NCBI RefSeq assembly: GCF_002282895.1
Contig: NZ_NRRB01000004.1
Span: forward strand, 62,001 to 126,000
DNA: 64,000 bases
Reading direction: 5' to 3'
Source of the DNA: Paraferrimonas haliotis
GTDB taxonomy: Bacteria; Pseudomonadota; Gammaproteobacteria; Enterobacterales; Shewanellaceae
The translations under genes were made by a program, and so were the position numbers. The notes beneath the pieces were generated by a model. That model did no database searches and had not been told where the DNA came from. It was given only the letters and a program-made list of their open reading frames with translations. Below are positions 45,907 through 54,700 of the stretch, one piece after another. Position 1 is the stretch's first letter, and each line of letters opens with the position of its first letter.

Positions 45907-48900
45907 ATGACTCCAAGATTATCTCAGCAGCACAGCCTTGAGCCCATTTACCAAGCCTTCCTTTCTGAGCTTTCAAGCACTGGTTTTAGTGGTGAGGTGG
46001 AAACCGGTTATGGCGCACGCATGACGCAGGCGGTGGATAACTCGGTGTATCAGTTTGTGCCGCAAGGGATTTTATACCCTAAAAGTCATGAAGACGTTGC
46101 CCAGGTGCTGACATTGGCCAACCAAGCTAAGTTCGATGACATTAACATCAGCGCCCGTGGCGGTTGTACCGGAACCAATGGCCAATCCCTGAATTTCGGC
46201 TTGATTCTGGACTTGTCTAAATATCTGACTCAGGTGTTAGAAATTAACCCGCAAGAAGGCTGGGTTCGGGTAGAAGCGGGCGTGGTGAAAGATGCCCTGA
46301 ACGACGCCCTAAGACCCCACGATTTTTTCTTTAGTCCCGATTTATCCACCTCTAATCGTGCCACCATTGGCGGCATGATCAATACCGATGCCTCCGGGGC
46401 CGGCTCTTTGGTTTACGGTAAAACCAGTGATCACGTTATCGAGCTCAAAGGCGTATTAGCCAATGGCCAAGCCATTAACACCGCTAAGGTGAGTAAAGAC
46501 AACTTCGAAGCTCAGTATCAAGGCGGCGCGCTGGAGTTAAGCCAAAGCGTGGCGCAGTTGAGTTTGGAGCATCGACACGAAATCGAACAGCGCTTTCCTA
46601 AGCTCAATCGCTTTTTAACCGGTTATGACTTAAAGAACGTGTGGGATGACGAGCTTCAGAGCTTTGACTTAGGGCGGATATTATCCGGCTCCGAGGGCAC
46701 CTTAGCCATTATCACCGAAGCGAAGTTAAACCTAACGCCACTGCCGGCGAAGCGCTGTTTGGTGACGGTAAGTTACGACAGTTTTGAATCGGCACTGCGT
46801 CATGCACCGCAATTGGTTCAGGCCAATGCCACCGCCGTTGAAACCATCGACTCTAAAGTGCTGGGATTAGCCAAGCAAGACATTATCTGGCACAAGGTGC
46901 AGTCGTTAATCGACGCCGCTGACAAGGCGGAAATGGACGGCCTTAATATGGTTGAGTTCGCCGGTACCGAGCAACAGGTGCAACAGCGAGTAGATTCGCT
47001 GGTGAGTGAGTTAAGCGGTGGTGGTCATGGCGTATTAGGTTTTAAAGTGTGCCAACAAGCCCAGTCTATTAAAACCATTTACGCCATGCGCAAAAAGGCT
47101 GTTGGCTTACTTGGGGCGGCTAAAGGCACTAGAAAACCCATCGCCTTTGCCGAAGACACCGCGGTGCCGCCGGAGCACTTAGCCGATTACATTATGGAAT
47201 TTCGAGCCTTATTGGATGATGCCAAGCTTGAATACGGCATGTTTGGCCACGTGGATGCCGGCGTCTTGCACGTGCGTCCAGCGTTGGATATGTGCGACCC
47301 AGATGATGAGAAACTGCTCAGAGAACTGTCCGACAAAGTGGCGGCGCTTACCCGTAAATACGGTGGCCTGATGTGGGGTGAGCATGGTAAAGGCGTTCGT
47401 GGAGAGTATGGGCCGGATGTGTTTGGCGACGAGCTGTTTCAAGTTTTGCGACAGGTTAAAGCACTGTTTGATCCGAACAACCGCCTAAATCCCGGCAAGT
47501 TGGTGACTCCGGCTAACGATTCCAGCGAGCTAATCTCTATTGATGCGCAAAAGCGCGGCAAATTTGACCGCCAAATTCCGATTCAAGTGAAAAACGATTT
47601 TATTGATGCCATGAACTGTAACGGCAATGGCTTGTGTTTTGACTATAACCATTACTCGCCCATGTGTCCCTCGTTTAAGGTCAGCGGCGATCGTGCCCAG
47701 TCGCCAAAAGGGCGGGCTACCTTAATGCGCGAATGGTTACGACAGTTATCTGAGGCAGGGGTTGACGCATCCCAATTGTCTGAGCAGGCGGATGCCAGTT
47801 GGCTGGAAAAATTTAAAAACAGCCGTAATAAAGATAAAGAATACGACTTTAGCCACCAAGTGATGGACTCTATGCGCACCTGTTTAGCCTGTAAAGCGTG
47901 CACCAGCCAGTGTCCGGTGAAAGTGGATGTACCAAAGTTTCGCTCGGAGTTTATTGAGCTATATTACAAGCGCTATTTGCGTCCGGCTAAGGATTACTTG
48001 GTGGCGGGTATTGAAGACGCCTTACCGCTTATGGAGCGCATGCCGCGCCTGGTGAACTTCGCCAGCCAAAATCGTCTGTCGCAGTTAATTGTTAAAAAGA
48101 GCTTGGGTTATGTGGATGCGCCGGCGTTATCGTATCCCACCTTAAAGCAACAGCTTTCTGGGCATCCTGCCTTGGGTTACGACTTAGCGTCGCTGCAGTC
48201 CATACCTGCAGAGGAGCGCCAAGATTACATATTGATTGTGCAAGATCCGTTTAACAGCTTTTACGATGCACAAGTGGTGGCTCGGGCTGTGTTGCTGTGC
48301 GAGCTTCTTGGCTTTAAGCCTGTGCTGCTGCCTTACAAGCCCAACGGCAAGCCGATGCACATTAAAGGCTTTTTAAAGCGCTTTGCTGCTACCGCGAAAT
48401 CCAACGCCGACTTTTTAAATCAATTGGGTCAATTAAACATGCCGTTGGTGGGTGTGGATCCGGCGCTGGTGCTGACTTATCGTGACGAATACCGTCAGGT
48501 TTTAGGGGATGCTCGGGGCGATTTTGAGGTACACACCCTACAAGATTGGCTCTTCAGTAACTTAGAGCGCTTACCACAAGTTGAAGCGGCTAATAGCACC
48601 TATCATCTGTTCAGTCACTGTACCGAGTCCACCGCTTTACCTCAGTCGTTTGGCCAATGGCAGGCAATTTTCGAGCGCTTAGGGGCACAGCTTGAGTTTA
48701 AAAACCTTGGATGTTGCGGCATGGCCGGTACCTATGGCCACGAGACCGCAAACTTAGACAATTCAACCAAGCTGTATAACATGAGCTGGCAGCAGGCCAT
48801 GGACGAGCTGGATCACGACAAAATTTTAGTGTCGGGTTATTCGTGCCGGTCGCAGGTGAAACGGATGGCCAAGACTAAAGTTAAGCACCCGTTAGAGGCG

Positions 48901-48921
48901 TTGTTAGAGCTTATTAGCTAG
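45907..48921 (+). CDS. ydiJ: YdiJ, FAD- and Fe-S-dependent D-2-hydroxyglutarate dehydrogenase
   Basis: The 1004-residue protein joins an FAD-binding PCMH domain (RGGCTGTNGQSLNFG, STSNRATIGGMINTDASG, SGSEGTLAIITEAKL) to an Fe-S domain with CLACKACTSQCPVKVDVPK and a C-terminal CCG-type region (LGCCGMAGTYGHE). It matches E. coli YdiJ throughout. YdiJ oxidises D-2-hydroxyglutarate, clearing a by-product of serine synthesis, and passes electrons to a membrane acceptor. Its stop overlaps the convergent next gene by 4 bp. Confidence 0.95.
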   Translation: MTPRLSQQHSLEPIYQAFLSELSSTGFSGEVETGYGARMTQAVDNSVYQFVPQGILYPKSHEDVAQVLTLANQAKFDDINISARGGCTGTNGQSLNFGLILDLSKYLTQVLEINPQEGWVRVEAGVVKDALNDALRPHDFFFSPDLSTSNRATIGGMINTDASGAGSLVYGKTSDHVIELKGVLANGQAINTAKVSKDNFEAQYQGGALELSQSVAQLSLEHRHEIEQRFPKLNRFLTGYDLKNVWDDELQSFDLGRILSGSEGTLAIITEAKLNLTPLPAKRCLVTVSYDSFESALRHAPQLVQANATAVETIDSKVLGLAKQDIIWHKVQSLIDAADKAEMDGLNMVEFAGTEQQVQQRVDSLVSELSGGGHGVLGFKVCQQAQSIKTIYAMRKKAVGLLGAAKGTRKPIAFAEDTAVPPEHLADYIMEFRALLDDAKLEYGMFGHVDAGVLHVRPALDMCDPDDEKLLRELSDKVAALTRKYGGLMWGEHGKGVRGEYGPDVFGDELFQVLRQVKALFDPNNRLNPGKLVTPANDSSELISIDAQKRGKFDRQIPIQVKNDFIDAMNCNGNGLCFDYNHYSPMCPSFKVSGDRAQSPKGRATLMREWLRQLSEAGVDASQLSEQADASWLEKFKNSRNKDKEYDFSHQVMDSMRTCLACKACTSQCPVKVDVPKFRSEFIELYYKRYLRPAKDYLVAGIEDALPLMERMPRLVNFASQNRLSQLIVKKSLGYVDAPALSYPTLKQQLSGHPALGYDLASLQSIPAEERQDYILIVQDPFNSFYDAQVVARAVLLCELLGFKPVLLPYKPNGKPMHIKGFLKRFAATAKSNADFLNQLGQLNMPLVGVDPALVLTYRDEYRQVLGDARGDFEVHTLQDWLFSNLERLPQVEAANSTYHLFSHCTESTALPQSFGQWQAIFERLGAQLEFKNLGCCGMAGTYGHETANLDNSTKLYNMSWQQAMDELDHDKILVSGYSCRSQVKRMAKTKVKHPLEALLELIS

Positions 48922-49382
48922 TGCAATATCGATGAGCTGCTGGCGCTCACGATTTCGTTAGTGTCGCTGGCGAGCGCTTGAGCGTCCAAATCTTGCACCG
49001 CAAGTGTGGTTTGGCGAATCAAGCGGTTAACCCAATAATTGAATTGGGCTTGGCTAATATCGCCGCTTTCAGTGAAGAGGGTATTCATGCACAGCAGTCG
49101 TGGCAGTTCGGTGTTATCCAGTTCAATAAAAAACTTAAGCTCTGCGTAGTTAATGCTCAACGGCCCCAAGTTGGCTTGAATTTGAAATAAGTCTTGTGGG
49201 GCAACCTCTATCGCGGTTACCCAATACAAATCGCTGTCCAGTAGTTCGACCTTGCAATCAAACACGCCATTAAGCTCAGTCACTAGGTTAATGTGCAAAC
49301 CGTCGCAGTGTTGACACAAACTGAATTCAATACCCAGTTGTTGCAACCAATCGCTGATTGTTTCTGTGGTTAGTCGTGACAT
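48918..49382 (-). CDS. YbjN-like hypothetical protein
   Basis: The 154-residue acidic protein has the alternating strand/helix pattern of YbjN or type III chaperone-like folds (ISDWLQQLGIEFSLCQHCDG, FQIQANLGPLSINYAELKFF, then ISQAQFNYWVNRLIRQ). This fold match is moderate only. No signal peptide or membrane segment is seen. It converges on ydiJ with a 4-bp overlap and lies 144 bp past the end of the leucine dehydrogenase gene, beyond its terminator. Confidence 0.75.
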   Translation of the reverse strand: MSRLTTETISDWLQQLGIEFSLCQHCDGLHINLVTELNGVFDCKVELLDSDLYWVTAIEVAPQDLFQIQANLGPLSINYAELKFFIELDNTELPRLLCMNTLFTESGDISQAQFNYWVNRLIRQTTLAVQDLDAQALASDTNEIVSASSSSILH

Positions 49383-49463
49383 GAAGAACGGACTCTGGCC
49401 TTGGGTTGGTAAAAGGGCAGTAAGCCTAGCGTTATTTCTTTAAAAGTACAAATTTAGCTGGCT

Positions 49464-49498
49464 AAAAAGTAACGGCTTTCACATCCATGAAAGCCGTT
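49464..49498 (-). terminator. Intrinsic terminator after leucine dehydrogenase
   Basis: AACGGCTTTCA (49471-49481) and TGAAAGCCGTT (49488-49498) form a perfect 11-bp stem with a 6-nt loop; the minus strand continues with ACTTTTT. It is 28 bp past the stop codon. Confidence 0.85.
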
Positions 49499-49525
49499 GG
49501 TCTTTTCTAAAGGGTAGGGGTATTG

Positions 49526-50566
49526 CTAGTTGGCTTGTCTGGCATCGCTGATGATGCCGCGAGCCATTTCATCCGCCACTTCACCGGTAGGGCGATCTTG
49601 TAGCTTGGATTGCTCAAAAATCTTGCATAAGGTGGTGTAGATTTCTGCCACTTTGGCCTTTGACTTATCCGCATCGTAATCACGTTCAAAGAACACGTTA
49701 ATAATGCCACCGGCGTTAATGACGTAATCCGGCGCGTATAAAATGTCTAAGCTTTTTAAAACATCATCGTGACGACGTTCCGCCAACTGGTTGTTAGCAC
49801 AGCCGGCAATAACTTTAGCTTTTAGCTTTGGAATGGTGGTGTCGTTAATGGTGGCACCCAAAGCGCAGGGGGCGTAGACATCTACCTCTTGATGATAAAT
49901 GTCTTCAGGCGCTACCACGATGGCGCCAAACTCTTTCTCAACCCGTGCGAGCGACTCTTGATTAATGTCGGTAACAATCAGCTTAGCACCGGCTTCGTGC
50001 AGGTGTTTACACAAGTAGTAACCCACATGACCAACACCTTGCACTGAAATGGTTAGGCCTTCTAGGTTGGTTTTGCCTAAACGGTGTTCAACCGCTGCGC
50101 GAATGCCCTGGTAGGTACCGAATGCGGTAAACGGAGATGGGTCGCCGGACTTGCCTTCAAGACCCGCCATAAAAGGGGTTTCTTTATAGGCGTTCATAAT
50201 ATCTTTGGTGGTTACGCCTACATCTTCTGCTGAGTAGTATGAGCCGCCCAGTTTATCAACGGCGCGTCCAAAGGCGCGGAATAAGGCTTCACGGTCTTTG
50301 GTACGTGGATCGGCAATGATCACCGATTTACCACCGCCGAAATCAAGACCGGCCAGTGCGTTTTTATAGGTCATGCCACGGCTCAATCGCAGTACGTCAT
50401 TAATGGCTTCGTCATCCGATTGGTAGTTCCACATGCGGCAACCGCCCACCGCTGGACCTAAGGTGGTGTCGTGAACGGCAATGATGGCTCGAAGTCCGGT
50501 TGCTGGATCTTGGCAAAAGACCACTTGCTCGTGATCATCAAATGATACGTGATTAAAAACTGTCAC
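49526..50566 (-). CDS. Leucine dehydrogenase (Glu/Leu/Phe/Val dehydrogenase family)
   Basis: The 346-residue protein has the dehydrogenase core: GPAVGGCRMW, the catalytic-lysine region RGMTYKNALAGLDFGGGKSVI and a Rossmann motif GVGHVGYYL. It deaminates branched-chain amino acids, mainly leucine, with NAD+, giving 2-oxo acids for catabolism or the reverse for synthesis. The frame reaches TTG 50581, but GTG 50566 with GGAGA at the right distance and the family start VTVFNHVSF is preferred. It has its own terminator and is divergent from the DUF4826 gene. Confidence 0.93.
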   Translation of the reverse strand: MTVFNHVSFDDHEQVVFCQDPATGLRAIIAVHDTTLGPAVGGCRMWNYQSDDEAINDVLRLSRGMTYKNALAGLDFGGGKSVIIADPRTKDREALFRAFGRAVDKLGGSYYSAEDVGVTTKDIMNAYKETPFMAGLEGKSGDPSPFTAFGTYQGIRAAVEHRLGKTNLEGLTISVQGVGHVGYYLCKHLHEAGAKLIVTDINQESLARVEKEFGAIVVAPEDIYHQEVDVYAPCALGATINDTTIPKLKAKVIAGCANNQLAERRHDDVLKSLDILYAPDYVINAGGIINVFFERDYDADKSKAKVAEIYTTLCKIFEQSKLQDRPTGEVADEMARGIISDARQAN

Positions 50567-50830
50567 TGCTTTTCTCTCCAAATTCTCGCAAGTACCGGTG
50601 GTTCCGGTTTATCGTTTTAGTAAAGAGCGCAACCATACCATTGCCTAGGCATTTGCCCAATTAACCGGGCTTAAAAAAGTGTGATCCAGTTGGCAATTAT
50701 TCTTTCCGAATTGAAATTTATTCTTCATGGGCAAAATTGATTACAAAAGCAGCGTTTCCGTGGCGTTTCTATTGCCATCATTAGGCAGGAAAAGTAGAGT
50801 GAAGGCTACATCAACAATGTGGTAATTACT

Positions 50831-51265
50831 ATGTCAGAACAACAAGTGCCAACCATCGAAAATGAAGAACAAGAAGCACAATGGGCAAGGGAACAATTTC
50901 AAAAAGCCAATCGCTTTTTAGCGGAGAAAGGCATTGTCCCTGGACAGGTAAAACTGAGCGATAGTCGCTTTCTCGCTCCAGCTTTAGCGGTATGGAAACT
51001 GTCTTCAGAGCAACCTAAAGGGGAATACTGGGTGGTTGCAGGGGAAGTGCCCACCGATTTCGTTAAAGCTTCAGCAGCGGCGACCGCCCGCGATGCCATT
51101 CGCTACTTTTCGCTGCAATGGCAAATCAAAGCTCAGCAACTCATAGATACCGGTGCCGTTAAGGATCCAACCCAAGCGAAGTTTGCGCAAACGCTTGTCT
51201 CTAAAGCTGAAGCTTTGTATCGATTACACGATAACAACAAACTGTGGACCAACGAAAATAGCTAA
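50831..51265 (+). CDS. DUF4826 family protein
   Basis: The 144-residue product starts at ATG 50831 (an upstream GTG at 50819 is also open). It has no signal peptide. The central segment EYWVVAGEVPTDFVKASAAATARDAIRYFSLQW is the DUF4826 signature, common in Alteromonadales. Function is unknown. A strong terminator follows, so it is probably a single-gene unit. Confidence 0.85.
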   Translation: MSEQQVPTIENEEQEAQWAREQFQKANRFLAEKGIVPGQVKLSDSRFLAPALAVWKLSSEQPKGEYWVVAGEVPTDFVKASAAATARDAIRYFSLQWQIKAQQLIDTGAVKDPTQAKFAQTLVSKAEALYRLHDNNKLWTNENS

Positions 51266-51289
51266 ACTCGGTTGATTTTCTGCCTAAAG

Positions 51290-51317
51290 AGCCAGAGCAA
51301 ATGCTCTGGCTTTTTTA
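51290..51317 (+). terminator. Intrinsic terminator after the DUF4826 gene
   Basis: AGCCAGAGCA (51290-51299) and TGCTCTGGCT (51302-51311) form a 10-bp stem followed by six T; 24 bp after the stop codon. Confidence 0.9.
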
Positions 51318-51783
51318 TAAGTAAATCTCATAATAAAAAGTAAATTCTAACAACGGGCTGCTTATTAGATATTTATCCTAAATTTAAAATGTTTGCATAA
51401 CCCCGTTTTTAGAGCGTTTTTTATGCGCCTGTCGCTAATTTCATTACCCTTCTAATTCATTGTTGCCCATAAAGCTTAGGTTTTGACCTTCATAAGCAAT
51501 CGCTAAGCTACATTCTGTTCAGCTTTGTAAATAACTTGTTACTAGAAAGTTAATTCCATAAAGTGGGCTATTTGAAATGGATACCTATGTTAGCAAAAGA
51601 TGATAGAACAATTTGCCGTTGTAATTGTTGCGATAATGTTGCAGGTTAGACCTAAGTATTAGTATCAAATGCAACTAATTGTTGGTTGCCGACTTTGATA
51701 CCAATGCTTGTTAGACATTAGCAACAACAAAACTAATCACGACAAATTACGCAATGTTCCTAAAGGACACATAAGGTATTTGA
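51318..51783. promoter_or_regulatory. Long AT-rich leader of the secreted protease gene
   Basis: About 465 bp without a gene. An inverted repeat GTATCAAA (51662-51669) with TTTGATAC (51694-51701) lies 80-120 bp before the start and could be an operator. Otherwise I see no conserved RNA or clear promoter boxes. Such a long region suggests regulated expression of the protease. Confidence 0.4.
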
Positions 51784-54700
51784 ATGAGTATTAAAATAAA
51801 AAAAGCGACGCTACTCACGCTGTCTGCACTTTATGTCGCATGCAGTGCCGGAGCATCGGGGATGAACGAAACTCAATTTCGTCCGATTGTCATAACGGAT
51901 GAAATTAAAGAGTTCAACAAGCGCAATGGCGAAGACAGAATGTCTCGTAATAGCCTAGCGCAGCGAGATTACAGTAATGGTCGCAACGTCCACCGTGGCA
52001 TTGCAACCAGCCCAGACACTAAGGTTCCGTTTAACTATCAAAACGGTTTGACCGGTCAACACACCTATATTGTTGAGTTGGCTGATGCCCCTGCCGCTAC
52101 CTACCAAGGTGGCGTTGCTGGGTTGCAAGCTACGGCACCTACTGCCAACAAGCACAATTTATTCAGTGTGGGTGCTCGTAACGCCAATAAACTGGATACT
52201 AATTCAGGCGCGGTTAAAAATTACGTTAACTATCTAACCGAACGTCAAGATAACGTGCTGGCCCAAGCGGCTGGTATCGTGGGTGACAAGCCTGTTGTTA
52301 AAGGTCGCTATAACCTGGCCTTTAACGGTATGGCGCTCACCTTAACCCAAGAGCAAGCGCAGCGCCTAGCGCAACAGCCTGGTGTTCGTAACGTAACGCT
52401 TGAGCAAAAGTACGAACTTCATACCGACGTTGGCCCACAACACATTGGTGCTGACAAGTTCTGGACCGGTGAAGTAACCGGTGGCATGGAATACAAAGGT
52501 GAAGGCGTTGTTGTTGGTGTTCTAGATACCGGTATTAACACCGATCACCCAGCGTTTGCTGCTGTTGCTGAAGACGGTTACACCCACGTTAACCCATTGG
52601 GTTCTGGTGTTTACCTTGGTGACTGTGAAAAAGCAGAATTCGCCAGCATGTGTAACGACAAGCTGATTGGTGTTCGTTCGTACGAAGTCATTACTGACAC
52701 TTATGATCACATCAGTTTCTTCCCAGAGCTTCCTGAGTGGGGTTGGGTAGAAGCACCAAAACGTCCTGCCAACGGCGAAGACTATAACGGTCACGGTTCA
52801 CATACCGCCAGCACCGCTGCTGGTAACGCCATGAGCGACGTAGACTACGTAGTGGGTGAGCTGGGTGAAATCGGTGACGGTTTCGCAACGGGCCTTAAAT
52901 TCCCTAAAATCTCTGGTGTTGCACCTCGTGCCAACGTCATTATGTACCAAGTGTGTCATCCAACCGATGGTACCTTAGGTAACGAATTTAGAGGTTGTCC
53001 TGGTGCAGCTTTGCTATCGGGTATTGAAGATGCCATCGCCGATGGTGTTGATGTAATTAACTTCTCTATCGGTACTGCTTACGGGTCGTTCCCTTGGGAA
53101 AACCCAACCGAGATGGCGTTCCTAGCTGCTCGTGAAGCGGGTATTTCGGTTGCGGCTTCTGCAGGTAACTCATACGCTCCGGCCTATGCTAACCAAGCTC
53201 GTGGTGCCATTGACCATTTCTCTCCTTGGGTAACCTCGGTTGCTGCAACCACACACGGTCGTAAGATTTCAGTTGTGGGTAAAACCCTATCTGAAATGAG
53301 CGGTGGTGATATGCCTGCACCGGCTACCATTGAAGGTGCCGGTATTACTGAGGGCTACTCTGGGCCTATCGTACGCGCTGCGGATTATGGTGATGAGCAA
53401 TGTTTAACGCCATTCCCAGCAGGTACGTTCGATGCTGATCCAATGGGCATGCCGTTTACTAAAGCACCGATTGTTGTTTGTGCTCGTGGCGAAATCCCTC
53501 GTGTTGAAAAAGCAACTAACGTGGCCGCCGGTGGTGCTGGCGCATTGGTTCTTTACAACGTTTACTGGGATGATGGCATTGTTAACGATGTATTTGAAAT
53601 TCCAGCAATCCACATTGATGCATCAATGACTTGGAGCTTAAATAACTGGCTAAGCTCTGGCTCTGACCACATGGCTACCATTACCGCTGCTGAGGTTATC
53701 ACTGAAGAAGGTCAGGCTGATATGGTCGCTGACTTCTCATCCCGTGGTCCTAACCTAGAACTACCAGATGTAATGAGTCCTAACCTAGGTGCGCCAGGTG
53801 TTGATGTTTATGCAGCTTACGCTGACGAAATGCCATTCACTGCAGCGCCGTTCCCATCTGATTATGTCGCTATTAGCGGTACCTCAATGGCAGCTCCGCA
53901 CGTAGCGGGTGCTATGGCTTTGCTTAAGCAAGCGAATCCAAGCTGGACACCAGCCCAGATTCAGTCTGCACTAATGATGACTGCTAGTATTGAAGGTGTT
54001 ACTCGTACTGAAGATAACGCCCAATGGAATGCAGGCATTGAAGCGGCTCAGTACTCTGATGTTGGTAGCGGTGTAATTAACGTTGCACGCGCCGTTAAGA
54101 CCGGTTTGTTACTTGATGAAACCGCTGACAACTACCGAGCGGCCAACCCGCGTAATGGTGGTAGCGTAATCAACTTGAACCTACCGTACTTGTACAACGC
54201 TTCTTGCGACCAGTCTTGTACTTGGATGCGTACCTTTACCGCCACTCAAGACGGTACTTGGAACGTTGATGGTATGGCGCACGCTATGGAAGGTGCGGGC
54301 ATGCTGGATGTTGAAGTGATGCCAAAATCGTTTAGCTTAAAGGCGGGTGAAACGCAAAACATCGTCGTTAAAGCAAACATTCTTGAAATTAACGCGCCAA
54401 ACGCGGATTCATCGCAATTGATGTTAGACGGTGTGGTCACCATCACTCCTACTGAAGGTGATATGCCTGTACAACACTTACCAATGAGTGTTCGTTACAA
54501 GCCAAACTCTCTACCAGAATCAGCATCTGCGGTAATCCACCGCTCCAACGGCCACATATTGACTCCAGAGTTAATGACAGAAGAAATTCAATCATTGACG
54601 ACTCGTGTTGATGGCCTTGTTAAAGGTATGCGTTACGACTTTAACCTAGATCGCGGTACGACTCGCATTAATGATGGCAGCAACATTGCCGATCTAGAAG

